Positions 55,987 to 64,000 of a stretch of 64,000 bases of DNA are shown piece by piece. The stretch is from an uncultured beta proteobacterium (GTDB lineage Bacteria > Pseudomonadota > Gammaproteobacteria > Burkholderiales > Burkholderiaceae_E): positions 242,578 to 306,577 of the forward strand of contig CAIZNI010000056.1 of NCBI GenBank assembly GCA_903934295.1, written 5' to 3'. Each line of letters begins with the position of its first letter. Within the stretch, counting starts at the first letter, position 1. The notes under the pieces are model-generated. The model was not told where the DNA came from, did not search any database, and worked only from the letters and a program-made list of their open reading frames with translations. A program made the position numbers and the translations under genes.

Positions 55987-57488
55987 TGATGGCGCCCGAA
56001 CTCGCGATCGGCCTGGCGATGGGGGTGCCGCTGGTCGGCGCGCTGCTGATCGGCCTGGCCGGGCGCTGGCCGAACCTGCGCGAGGCCATCACGCTCGTCA
56101 CCGCGGCGCTGCTGCTGGGCTGCGTGCTCACGCTGCTGCCGGGCGTGCTGGGGGGAGGGCGGCCGGCGCTGGTGCTGCTCATGGTGCTGCCGGGACTCTC
56201 GATCGCGTTCTCGGTCGAGCCGCTGGGCATGCTGTTCGCGCTGATCGCCTCGGGCTTGTGGATCGTCAACTCCCTCTATTCCATCGGCTATCTGCGGGCC
56301 AACCGCGAGACGAACCAGACGCGCTTCTTCGTCTGCTTCGCGCTCGCCCTTTCGGCGACGATGGGCATCGCCTTCGCCGGCAACCTGTTCACCCTGTTCG
56401 TGTTCTACGAACTGCTGACCCTCATCACCTATCCGCTGGTCATCCACCACGGCACCGACCAGGCCCGGGCCGGCGGCCGCCTGTACCTCGGTCTGCTGAT
56501 GGGCACGTCCATCCTGTTGCTGCTGCCGGCGCTGGTCTTCATCTGGCATCTCACCGGGACCACCGATTTCACCGTCGGCGGCCTGCTGGCCGGGCGGCTC
56601 GGCGACGCGGCGCTCGCCGCTCTCCTGGCGCTGTGCGTGTTCGGCATCGGCAAGGCGGCGCTGATGCCGTTTCACCGCTGGCTGCCGGCGGCGATGGTGG
56701 CGCCCACCCCGGTATCGGCGCTGCTGCACGCGGTGGCGGTGGTCAAGGCGGGCGTGTTCAGCGTGGTGAAGGTGATCGTCTATGTCTTCGGACTCGATAC
56801 CCTGGCGGACAGCGGGGCCGCCGGCTGGCTGGTGCTGGTGGCCGCGTTCACCATCCTGGCCGCATCGGTGGTGGCGCTGCGCGCCGACAACCTCAAGCGC
56901 CGCCTGGCCTACTCCACCGTCAGCCAGCTGGCCTATGTGGTGATGGCGGTGGCCCTGCTCGCGCCCCTGTCGGTGATCGCCGCGGTACTGCACATCGCCG
57001 CTCACGCGGTGGGCAAGATCACGCTGTTCTTCGCTGCCGGCGCGATCTACACCGCAGCACACAAGACCCAGGTCAGCGAACTCGACGGCATCGGCCGGCG
57101 CATGCCCTGGACCATGACCGCGTTCGCGATCGCCGCGCTGTCGATGATCGGTCTGCCGCCGGCGGCGGGCTTCCTGTCGAAGTGGTACCTGCTCTCGGGG
57201 GCGATGGCCACAGAGCACTGGCTGGCGGTGGCGGTGATCGTGTTGAGCACGCTGCTCAACGCCGGCTATTTCCTGCCGATCGTCTATCGCGCGTTCTTCG
57301 TTGCGCCGGCTGCCGACGCCGGTGGTGGCGCGGGCGGGGATGCGCACGGCCACGGGCACGGCCACGCCCATGGCGAGGCGCCACTGCCGATGGTGGTCGC
57401 CCTCACGCTCACCGCGGCGGCCACCGTGCTGCTGTTCTTCCTGCCCGACGTGCCGCTGCAGCTGGCGCGCCAGGTGCTGGGTCCCTGA
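55986..57488 (+). CDS. Cation/proton antiporter subunit D-like, second, with His-rich loop
   Basis: NuoL/M/N-type membrane protein of 500 residues with about fourteen segments. HRWLPAAMVAPTPVSALLHAV is the proton-channel signature. Near residues 445-465 a loop reads AHGHGHGHAHGE, with six His in twelve residues, possibly a metal-binding site. The ATG at 55986 overlaps the previous stop. Confidence 0.9.
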   Translation: MMAPELAIGLAMGVPLVGALLIGLAGRWPNLREAITLVTAALLLGCVLTLLPGVLGGGRPALVLLMVLPGLSIAFSVEPLGMLFALIASGLWIVNSLYSIGYLRANRETNQTRFFVCFALALSATMGIAFAGNLFTLFVFYELLTLITYPLVIHHGTDQARAGGRLYLGLLMGTSILLLLPALVFIWHLTGTTDFTVGGLLAGRLGDAALAALLALCVFGIGKAALMPFHRWLPAAMVAPTPVSALLHAVAVVKAGVFSVVKVIVYVFGLDTLADSGAAGWLVLVAAFTILAASVVALRADNLKRRLAYSTVSQLAYVVMAVALLAPLSVIAAVLHIAAHAVGKITLFFAAGAIYTAAHKTQVSELDGIGRRMPWTMTAFAIAALSMIGLPPAAGFLSKWYLLSGAMATEHWLAVAVIVLSTLLNAGYFLPIVYRAFFVAPAADAGGGAGGDAHGHGHGHAHGEAPLPMVVALTLTAAATVLLFFLPDVPLQLARQVLGP

Positions 57489-57506
57489 ACGCCAATGGTG
57501 ATCCAC

Positions 57507-57650
57507 ATGACCCACGACACGCTCGAGTCGATCTTCGGCTTTCATGCCGCCTTCGGTTTTCTGGCCTGTGCCGCGATGATCGCGCTCGCCAGTGCGCTGG
57601 CGTGGGTGCTTCGGCGATCTGACGGTGAGGACGGCGGGCAGGATGACTGA
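57507..57650 (+). CDS. Small single-span membrane protein in the antiporter operon
   Basis: Frame of 47 residues, MTHDTLESIFGFHAAFGFL and onwards, with one membrane segment (about residues 12-35) and an acidic tail ending in GGQDD. An in-frame ATG at 57495 would make it 51 residues. Its stop overlaps the next start by 8 bases (57643-57650), which supports real translation. It has no known function; it may be an accessory subunit. Confidence 0.7.
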   Translation: MTHDTLESIFGFHAAFGFLACAAMIALASALAWVLRRSDGEDGGQDD

Positions 57651-59328
57651 ACTCGTGATCCATCCGGCGCTGGTGCTGATCATCGGCGCGCTGGGCCTGC
57701 CGTGGCTGCGTGGCGCGGCGCGCGCACTCGCGGTGGTGGCGCTGCCGCTGATCGCGCTGGCGCTGGTGTGGCAGGTGCCCGACGGGGCGCTCTGGCAGAC
57801 CCGCTTTCTCGACCACACCCTGACCCCGCTGCAGGGCGACCGGCTGTCGCGGCTGTTCGCCACCGTCTTCGCGCTGATGGCGGCGATCGGCGGCCTTTTT
57901 GCGCTGGGTCAGCCAAGCCGCGTCGAGGTGCCGGCGGCCTTCGTCTACGCCGGATCGGCGATCGGCGTGGCGCTGGCAGGCGACCTGATCACGGTGTTCG
58001 TCTTCTGGGAACTGATGGCGATCGGATCGACGCTGGTGATCTGGAGCCAGGGCGGCGACGGCGCGTACCGCGCGGCCCGGCGCTATCTGATGATCCACCT
58101 GTTGGGCGGGGTGCTGCTGTTCGCCGGCGTGGCCGGTCATGTGACGCAAACGGGCGAGGTGGCCTTCGTGCGCCTGGCGCTCGACTCGCCGGCGCACTGG
58201 CTCATCCTGATCGGATTTCTGATCAACGCCGGGGCGCCGCCGCTGTCGGCCTGGGTGTCCGATGCCTACCCGCAGGCGTCCTGGAGCGGCACCGTGTTCC
58301 TGTCGGCCTTCACCACCAAGACGGCGGTCTGTGTGCTGATCCGGGGGTTTCCGGGGACCGAACTGCTGATCTGGGTGGGCCTGTTCATGGTCTTCTACGG
58401 CATCGTCTACGCGCTGCTCGAGAACGACATCCGGCGCCTGCTGTCGTACTCGATCGTGAACCAGGCCGGTTTCATGATCGCGGGCATCGGCATCGGCACC
58501 GAGATGGCGATCAACGGCGTGGCCGCCCATGCGTTCGTCTGTGTCCTGTACAAGGCGCTGCTGCTGATGTCGGCCGGCTCGGTCATCCGGATGACCGGCC
58601 GGCGTCATTGCTCGGAACTCGGGGGGCTCTGGCGCAGCATGCCGCTCACCGCCGCCTGCGGCACCATCGGCGCGCTGGCGCTGTCGGCGCTGCCGCTCAC
58701 CTCGGGCTTCGTGTCCAAGTCGATGGTCGTGCAGGCGGCCGCCGACGGCCACCTCACCGGGGTGTGGCTGCTGCTGATTGCCGCCTCGGCAGGTGCCTTT
58801 CTGCACGCCGGCATCAAGTTTCCCTGGTTCGTCTTCTTCCAGAAGGATTCGGGTCTGCGGGCGGCCGAGCCGCCCGCGAGCATGCGCTGGGCGATGATCC
58901 TGCTGGCCTTCCTGTGCATCGCGATCGGGGTCTGGGCCGAGCCCCTGTACGCGCTGCTGCCCTATCCGGTCCGCTATGAGCCTTACACCGTGGGCCATGT
59001 GTTCACGCAGCTGCAGTTGCTGCTGTTCGCGGCGCTGGCCTTCTTCGTGATGCTGCCCCGGCTCAGGCGACTGCTGGGGAGCACGCTCGACACCGACTGG
59101 GTCTGGCGCCGCGGTTTGCCCGCGCTGGCCCGCGCCGTCGAGCGCGTGGGCGCACCGCCGGTTCGCGCGCTGGCCGATGCCGCCCGGCGGCAGGCCAACC
59201 GGGCGATGGCGGCGGCCTTTCGTCACTATGGGCCGCAGGGTCGGCTGGCAGCCACCTGGTCGACCCGCTCGATGGCGCTCTCGGTGCTGGTGCTGCTGCT
59301 GGGCTACCTGCTGCTCTACTACCTCTGA
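57643..59328 (+). CDS. Cation/proton antiporter subunit D-like, third
   Basis: NuoL/M-type membrane protein of 561 residues, with about fourteen segments. FWELMAIGSTLVIWSQGG and DIRRLLSYSIVNQAGFMIAG are signatures. A C-terminal extension of about 90 residues with a last membrane segment (ALSVLVLLLGYLLLYYL) resembles the NuoL lateral helix end. It is the last gene of the operon. Confidence 0.88.
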   Translation: MTELVIHPALVLIIGALGLPWLRGAARALAVVALPLIALALVWQVPDGALWQTRFLDHTLTPLQGDRLSRLFATVFALMAAIGGLFALGQPSRVEVPAAFVYAGSAIGVALAGDLITVFVFWELMAIGSTLVIWSQGGDGAYRAARRYLMIHLLGGVLLFAGVAGHVTQTGEVAFVRLALDSPAHWLILIGFLINAGAPPLSAWVSDAYPQASWSGTVFLSAFTTKTAVCVLIRGFPGTELLIWVGLFMVFYGIVYALLENDIRRLLSYSIVNQAGFMIAGIGIGTEMAINGVAAHAFVCVLYKALLLMSAGSVIRMTGRRHCSELGGLWRSMPLTAACGTIGALALSALPLTSGFVSKSMVVQAAADGHLTGVWLLLIAASAGAFLHAGIKFPWFVFFQKDSGLRAAEPPASMRWAMILLAFLCIAIGVWAEPLYALLPYPVRYEPYTVGHVFTQLQLLLFAALAFFVMLPRLRRLLGSTLDTDWVWRRGLPALARAVERVGAPPVRALADAARRQANRAMAAAFRHYGPQGRLAATWSTRSMALSVLVLLLGYLLLYYL

Positions 59329-59331
59329 CGC

Positions 59332-59347
59332 GGGCGCTGCTGCGCCC
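59332..59347. terminator. Short hairpin between the antiporter operon and ycgR
   Basis: GGGCGC and GCGCCC pair around a TGCT loop in a 22-base convergent gap. Probably a weak two-way terminator; no T-run. Confidence 0.4.
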
Positions 59348-59350
59348 CGT

Positions 59351-60097
59351 TCAGCCGTGGCGTCGTGACAGCCGTTCGGCATCCATCACATATACCTGCA
59401 CCGCCCGTTGCGTCTCGGGGGTCGGGCGCTGGAACAGGCAGCCGATCCGGTTCCCGGGCGAGTCGCCTTCGGGAGCCGGTCCGATCACCCGCACATCGAG
59501 GTCGCAGGGTATCGGGGCATAGCCGGGAATCTCGAGCCGGCAGTGCTGCCAGATCTCGCCGATCGCCGGCAGCGCGAACTCGGGATCGATCGCCAGCGCG
59601 ACGCCGGTGGCGCTCACATCGAGCACCTGGTAGGCCCGCTCCTGGCCCTGGAAGGGGCGCATCACGCACTGGACCGGCCGGCGCATCGGTGGGCGCACCC
59701 GATAGGCATCGCGCCGCTGGATCCGGTGGATCAGCGGCGGCATGGCGCAGATGACTTCGAATCGGTCTCCGGTCCCGGTGATCCGGGGCTGCGGGCACTC
59801 GAACTGGATCCGGATGTTCTCGGGCAGCGCGACCGCCACGATGCCCTGGCCGATCAGCGCGGCGTGCCCGTCGGGACTCGCGGGCAGGTCCAGCCAGAGG
59901 TGCTCGGCGGTGTGGCGAAGCAGCTGCGAGTCGCATTGCCGGGCGTGATCGCCGGCGCTGTAGAGCGTCATCCGCTCACGCTTGCGCAGCAGTTCGTCGA
60001 GGACGGCGCGGATGGCCAGCGCGCCCGTCAGCTGATGAGCCTGGAGGAGTTCGGCCCGGGTTTCGGGTCCGGGCGCGGCGCGCAGGGCATCGGACAT
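59351..60097 (-). CDS. ycgR: Flagellar brake protein YcgR (PilZ domain)
   Basis: c-di-GMP-responsive brake protein of 248 residues. The N-terminal YcgR domain is followed by PilZ, with the c-di-GMP motif QRRDAYRV (Arg-Arg-x-x-x-Arg) and DVSATGVAL (Asp-x-Ser-x-x-Gly). When bound to c-di-GMP it slows the motor. It follows fliT by 41 bases. Confidence 0.92.
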   Translation of the reverse strand: MSDALRAAPGPETRAELLQAHQLTGALAIRAVLDELLRKRERMTLYSAGDHARQCDSQLLRHTAEHLWLDLPASPDGHAALIGQGIVAVALPENIRIQFECPQPRITGTGDRFEVICAMPPLIHRIQRRDAYRVRPPMRRPVQCVMRPFQGQERAYQVLDVSATGVALAIDPEFALPAIGEIWQHCRLEIPGYAPIPCDLDVRVIGPAPEGDSPGNRIGCLFQRPTPETQRAVQVYVMDAERLSRRHG

Positions 60098-60138
60098 GAG
60101 CGGGAAGTCTGGCGGTCGGCGCGGCTGGCGCAGACCGT

Positions 60139-60498
60139 TCAGGGGTGGCCGGCCGACGAGCCGGTCCGGGGCGTCCGCGGCGCAAACATCTCATCGAGGC
60201 TGCGCTGCCAGGGCTGGGACAGCTTGCGGATCTCGCCGTCGATCACCAGGATGCGGCGCAGGATCCGGAAGCGTTCCTGGTGGTCGCAGCCTTTCAGGCT
60301 CACCCGCTCGCCGGCGCTGCGCACTTCGGCGATCAACGCGCGCGACGACGCCTGCAACTCGCTGACCCGCGCCCAGTCATCGGAGCGGGCAGCCGTCAGC
60401 ATCTCCAGGCAGACCGCTTCGATCGCCCGGTATTGCGTGAGAATCGGATGCGCCGGGCTGGCGACCGAGGTCGCCGGATGCCCGTGTTGCCTGGGCAT
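60139..60498 (-). CDS. fliT: Flagellar chaperone FliT
   Basis: Helical protein of 119 residues. It resembles FliT, which guards the FliD cap and, in enteric bacteria, binds FlhDC. It is only weakly conserved (HPILTQYRAIEAVCLEMLTAAR, in parts), but its place after fliS supports the call. Confidence 0.75.
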   Translation of the reverse strand: MPRQHGHPATSVASPAHPILTQYRAIEAVCLEMLTAARSDDWARVSELQASSRALIAEVRSAGERVSLKGCDHQERFRILRRILVIDGEIRKLSQPWQRSLDEMFAPRTPRTGSSAGHP

Positions 60499-60500
60499 GA

Positions 60501-60968
60501 TCAGCGAGCGCTGGCGTAGGCCTGGACGGGACGGCGCGCCGCGACGGCCGGCGCCGCAGGCGTCGCCTCGGCCGGCGACCGGCCGGGTGCGATCTGCGCC
60601 CAGGCGGTGGACACCTGCGAGAGCAGTTGCAGCACTTCATTCAGGGGCGCCTCTTCGTTGCGCGCCGAACCGGCGAGCAGGCGGCCGATCATGTAGGTGT
60701 AGAGGTCGCGCAGGTTCTCGGTGAGGTCGCCGCCACGCTTGTCCAGGCAGGCGCGCAGGCCTTCATCCAGGATCCGGATGCTGCGGGTCAGCGCCTCGCC
60801 CTTGGTCGCGTGATCGCCGCGCTGCATCGCGCAGATCGCCTTGCGGATGTGTTCGTCGGCACCGTCGAACAGCATCGCGATCAGCTTGTGGGGCGAGGCA
60901 TCGGTCATCGCGGTTTCGACGCCGAGCTGGCGGTAGGCGACTGCGTTGCTGCGGTAGGGTGCGAACAT
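60501..60968 (-). CDS. fliS: Flagellin export chaperone FliS
   Basis: Chaperone of 155 residues that keeps flagellin unfolded for export. VETAMTDASPHKLIAMLFDG is the conserved N-terminal part. The Ala/Pro-rich tail after residue 125 is unusual in length. The ATG at 60966-60968 is preceded by GAGG. Confidence 0.93.
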   Translation of the reverse strand: MFAPYRSNAVAYRQLGVETAMTDASPHKLIAMLFDGADEHIRKAICAMQRGDHATKGEALTRSIRILDEGLRACLDKRGGDLTENLRDLYTYMIGRLLAGSARNEEAPLNEVLQLLSQVSTAWAQIAPGRSPAEATPAAPAVAARRPVQAYASAR

Positions 60969-61043
60969 CTGAAGCTCCTCGGTGGCTGTTACTTCAGTTA
61001 TCGACGCGAACCGCCCGGGCTTGAGCCGGAAATGCGGCAAAAA

Positions 61044-62459
61044 TCAACCGAATTTCGCAGCGAGCGCAGCCGCAGTGGTGTTCATGCTGCTCATCGTCTT
61101 GTCGAGCGTGGTGTACTGGTTCATCAGCCGCGCCTCGATCTGCGTCATCCGCTGCTCGAGTCGGGTTTGCTGCTGCTGGATGCTCGTCTGGCGGCTTTTC
61201 AGCGCGGTGGTGGCGCTGGTGACGGTGCCGGAATCCCCGAGCATGCTGGTGAGCAGGGTGTCGAAGCGGCGCCCGATGCCGATCGCGCTCGCGTCCGTGT
61301 CGCTGCTGCTGCCGAACAGCGCCTTGAGCTTGTCGGGGGTGGCCAGCAGCGCGCTCAGCTTGCTGCTGTTGACCGTCAGCGAGCCGTCGCGCTGCACCTC
61401 GAGGCCCGCCTCCGACACCCGGGTCAGCCCCGTGCCACTCATCACCGACTGCATGGTGGCGCGCAGCTGGCGCTGCAGCCCGGTCACGCTGTTGTTGCCC
61501 TGCAGCGTGCCGGCCGATTTCGTGTTCGGATCGAAGCGGGTCTGGTCGTTCAGCGAACGGTTCAGGTCGTTCCAGGCGTTCACGAACTTGTCGACGCTCT
61601 GGCGCATCCGCGCGTTGTCGGTGGCGACGTTGACATTGATCGCGCCGGTGCCTGCCTTGCGCAGGTCCAGGGTGACGTTCTCGATCACGCCCTCGACCTG
61701 GTTGCTGGCCGATGTCACCGCGATGCCGCTGACGCTGGCGGCCGCATCCTGCGCCGCCTGGGTCTGCGTGAGGTTCTTGCCCGAGCCCGTCACGGCGGTC
61801 GGGTCGAAGGCCAGCGACGACAGGCCGCTGGCATTGGTGTCGGTGCCGTCGCTGTCGGTCGCGAGCATCCGGATGCTGTTCTTGGCCCCGGTTTCCAGGC
61901 CCCGCACCACCAGTCGCGAGCCGGTCCCGTCGTTCACGATCGAGGCGCTGACGCCGGCGCCGGCGCCGTTGATCGCGTCGCGGATGTCGGCCATGGTCGC
62001 GCCGGCCGCGATGGTGATCGGCACCTCCGCCTTGTCCGGGTTGACGGTGAAACTGTTGGTGCCGGAATCGTAGGTGCCGAGCTGGATGCGCAGGGTGCCG
62101 CCGCCGACCACGGCGGTGCTGTTCGCCAGCACCGGACCGGCCAGGGTCTGGCGCTGGGCCAGTTGCGTCACGGTGAGCTCGTAGCTCCCGGGGATGGCGC
62201 CGAGCGCCGCGGTGGCCTTGGCGGCGGTTTCGTCGCTGGTGAAGGCCTGGGCCGGGCGCCAGGTGTCGAGGTTGAACAGTTCACGCGCGGCGTCCTGGAA
62301 GCTCGACAGCTTGCCCTGCAGCATGCCGAAGGCCGACAGCTTGGTCTGGATGCCCGATGCGCTTTTCTGCATCGCCTGCAGCGGCTGGCGCTCGACGGCC
62401 ATCAGCTGCGAAACGATGCTGCGCACGTCGATCGAGCCGCCTACCGATGTTGTTGCCAT
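61044..62459 (-). CDS. fliD: Flagellar filament cap protein FliD
   Basis: Cap protein of 471 residues. The N-terminal segment DVRSIVSQLMAVERQPLQAM and the C-terminal coiled coil (QTSIQQQQTRLEQRMTQIEA) are typical of FliD. It is separated from the flagellin gene by a hairpin at 62550-62572. Confidence 0.95.
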   Translation of the reverse strand: MATTSVGGSIDVRSIVSQLMAVERQPLQAMQKSASGIQTKLSAFGMLQGKLSSFQDAARELFNLDTWRPAQAFTSDETAAKATAALGAIPGSYELTVTQLAQRQTLAGPVLANSTAVVGGGTLRIQLGTYDSGTNSFTVNPDKAEVPITIAAGATMADIRDAINGAGAGVSASIVNDGTGSRLVVRGLETGAKNSIRMLATDSDGTDTNASGLSSLAFDPTAVTGSGKNLTQTQAAQDAAASVSGIAVTSASNQVEGVIENVTLDLRKAGTGAINVNVATDNARMRQSVDKFVNAWNDLNRSLNDQTRFDPNTKSAGTLQGNNSVTGLQRQLRATMQSVMSGTGLTRVSEAGLEVQRDGSLTVNSSKLSALLATPDKLKALFGSSSDTDASAIGIGRRFDTLLTSMLGDSGTVTSATTALKSRQTSIQQQQTRLEQRMTQIEARLMNQYTTLDKTMSSMNTTAAALAAKFG

Positions 62460-62549
62460 GCCTGTCTCCTGGTGCCCCGGCCATCAGGCCGATCGGCGTC
62501 TGGGCGGATTGCTCCGCGATGGCAGGCCAGGGTCGGCACCAATGCAGCA

Positions 62550-62572
62550 AGCCCGCGCTGCGGGCGCGGGCT
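62550..62572 (-). terminator. Hairpin between fliC and fliD
   Basis: AGCCCGCG and CGCGGGCT form a perfect 8-pair stem around a 7-base loop, just downstream of the flagellin stop. No T-run follows, but the place suits a flagellin terminator. Confidence 0.55.
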
Positions 62573-62604
62573 CGTTGCTTCGGGGTCGATCCGGATCTGT
62601 CCTG

Positions 62605-63528
62605 TTACTGACGCAGGAGCTGAAGCACACCCTGCGGCAGCTGGTTGGCCTGGGCCAGCATCGCAGTGCCGGCCTGCTGAAGCACCTGGGCGCGGGCCAG
62701 CGAGGCGGTCTCGGAGGCGAAGTCCGCGTCCATGATCCGGCTGCGGGCCGCGGTCTGGTTCTCGACCGCCACTTGCAGGTTCGAGATCACCGATTCGAAT
62801 CGGCCCTGCGCGGCGCCGAAGGTCGAACGCGCGGTGTTGACCTGCGAGATCGCGAAGTCGATCGATTCGATGGCGGCCAGTGCGCCCGAGCCGGCGGTTC
62901 CGGCGGCATAGGCCTGGAAGTCGCCTGCAGCGCTCGCGGCGCCTCTGGTCCCCACCGATGAAATGCTGATGGTGGTGCCGATGACCGATGACAGCGCGCC
63001 GTCGTTGGCACCGGTGACAGTGGTCGCGCCGGTGACATTGACTGCATTGACCGACACCTGATCGTTCACCGTGGCGTTCGACCCGACCTGGAAGTCGAAC
63101 GAAGTGGTCTGGGTGAGGATGGCGTTGCCATTGAAGCGGGTGGTCTGTGCGGTCCGGCTGATCTCGGACTGCAGCTGTGCGAATTCGTTCTGCAGGGCCG
63201 CCCGGTCGCTGGCGGCGTTGGTGGCGTTGCTCGATTGCACCGCGAGTTCGCGCATGCGCTGCAGCATGTCGCCGATCTTGCCCAGCGCGCCCTCGGCGGT
63301 CTGGGCCAGCGAGATCGCGTCGTTGGCATTGCGCATGGCGACGTTCATGCCGCGCACCTGGGTGTTCATGCGTTCGGCGATCGCCAGACCCGCAGCATCG
63401 TCCTTGGCACTGTTGACGCGCAGACCGGACGACAGGCGCTGAATGGATTGCGACAGCTGGGCGTTGCCGGTACTGAGATTGCGTTGCGCGTTCAGCGAGG
63501 CAAGGTTGGTGTTGATGATCTGGGCCAT
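62605..63528 (-). CDS. fliC: Flagellin FliC, first of two
   Basis: Flagellin of 307 residues. The conserved N-terminal [20 protein letters not shown] and C-terminal [20 protein letters not shown] are both present, with a short central part, so the outer D2/D3 domains are nearly missing. A second flagellin lies next to it. Its leader has a long inverted repeat (see 63538-63600). Confidence 0.97.
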   Translation of the reverse strand: MAQIINTNLASLNAQRNLSTGNAQLSQSIQRLSSGLRVNSAKDDAAGLAIAERMNTQVRGMNVAMRNANDAISLAQTAEGALGKIGDMLQRMRELAVQSSNATNAASDRAALQNEFAQLQSEISRTAQTTRFNGNAILTQTTSFDFQVGSNATVNDQVSVNAVNVTGATTVTGANDGALSSVIGTTISISSVGTRGAASAAGDFQAYAAGTAGSGALAAIESIDFAISQVNTARSTFGAAQGRFESVISNLQVAVENQTAARSRIMDADFASETASLARAQVLQQAGTAMLAQANQLPQGVLQLLRQ

Positions 63529-63537
63529 GGCGGATGT

Positions 63538-63600
63538 CCTTTTCCAATGGTTGGCAAGGAGACTTTGCGCCTGTCTGTTCGTTTGCCATTGGAGGAAAAG
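63538..63600 (-). promoter_or_regulatory. Inverted repeat in the fliC leader covering the ribosome binding site
   Basis: CCTTTTCCAATGG at 63538-63550 and CCATTGGAGGAAAAG at 63586-63600 are complementary apart from a two-base bulge. On the minus-strand RNA the fold would pair the AAAAGG just before the fliC start, so it could block translation. Confidence 0.45.
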
Positions 63601-63626
63601 AGCCCGTTTTGCCGATCAAATCAGGA

Positions 63627-63655
63627 TGGGGACCGCGGATGCGCCGGGGTCCCCA
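63627..63655 (-). terminator. Hairpin downstream of the second flagellin
   Basis: TGGGGACC and GGTCCCCA form a perfect 8-pair stem around a 13-base loop, 28 bases after the stop of the partial flagellin. The minus-strand continuation is TCCTGATTTG, with a short T-rich end. Confidence 0.6.
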
Positions 63656-63682
63656 CTGTCTTGCCTTGCGGCCGTTCGTGCG

Positions 63683-64000
63683 TCAGCGCAGCAGCGAGAG
63701 CACGCCGTTGGGTGCTGCGTTGGCCTGCGAGAGCATCGCGACGCCGGCCTGCTGCAGGACCTGCGCACGCGACAGGGTGGCCGTCTCGGCGGCGAAGTCG
63801 GCGTCCACGATGCGGCTGCGGGCGGCGATCTGGTTTTCCTGGGCGACCTGCAGGGTGGCGATGATGTTCTCGAAGCGCCCCTGGGCGCCGCCGAACACCG
63901 AGCGGGCGGTGTTGACCTGCGAGATCGCGAAGTCCAGCGTCTCGATGGCGGCCAGCGCGCCCGAGCCGGCGGTGCCGGCGGCATACGCCTGATAGTCGCC
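63683..64000 (-). CDS. Second flagellin, N-terminus cut by window edge
   Basis: C-terminal 105 residues of a flagellin, running off the right edge. The visible part, [20 protein letters not shown] and on to SQANAAPNGVLSLLR, is close to the first flagellin with several substitutions, so this is a tandem paralogue. The start and promoter lie outside the window. Confidence 0.95.
   Translation of the reverse strand, partial: GDYQAYAAGTAGSGALAAIETLDFAISQVNTARSVFGGAQGRFENIIATLQVAQENQIAARSRIVDADFAAETATLSRAQVLQQAGVAMLSQANAAPNGVLSLLR

Noticed and set aside
63611..63618. GCCGATCA as a sigma-28 -10 box for flagellin
   Set aside because: It reads on the plus strand, away from fliC, and has no TAAA at the right distance.

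Overview
The window is about 64 kb of GC-rich, gene-dense bacterial chromosome. Gene content and protein style suggest a motile betaproteobacterium of the order Burkholderiales; this is an inference, since no rRNA or marker gene is present. I see no tRNA, rRNA, CRISPR array, insertion sequence or prophage. No stretch over 300 bases lacks a gene. The largest gaps are 37793-38043 (repeat tract plus strong hairpin) and 18392-18605 (nothing clear). Most other long reading frames are antisense shadows of real genes.

Left part (1-20 kb), metabolism and envelope: a partial flavin-dependent monooxygenase diverges from a family 5 solute-binding protein. An asparaginase/DgoK-like kinase pair diverges from oxyR, which is followed by cysM and two tandem EamA transporters. 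A class II aldolase diverges from an NTF2-flavoprotein monooxygenase fusion. A MATE exporter and a MarR regulator diverge from twin palindromic operators. A four-gene minus-strand operon follows: moxR, DUF58 protein, transglutaminase, mltB.

Middle part (18-40 kb): a crotonase and an NTF2-like gene overlap into hemH. The heat-shock block grpE-dnaK-dnaJ follows, with sigma-32-like promoters before grpE and dnaK. Next come a beta-CASP hydrolase and an NAD-dependent formate dehydrogenase whose NuoE-like and NuoF-like parts are fused in one protein, followed by a glutathione peroxidase and a hydratase. Then come a second crotonase, hemL, two amidases, a CDGSH iron-sulfur protein and a D-aminoacylase-like amidohydrolase.

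Right part (39.7-64 kb), flagellum: fliF-G-H-I-J-K and fliL-M-N-O-P-Q-R run leftwards. fliE runs rightwards from a shared control region holding an FlhDC-type box. Between fliE and the filament genes (two flagellins, fliD, fliS, fliT, ycgR) sits a plus-strand multi-subunit cation/proton antiporter operon. Its gene order (E, F, G, A-tail, B, C, D, D, small protein, D) follows archaeal Mbh-type modules rather than the usual mrpABCDEFG order. It includes a short membrane gene at 57507-57650 and a probable AUC start at 53164.

Recurring oddity: several short gaps after stop codons carry tandem duplications of 15, 20 or 22 bases.
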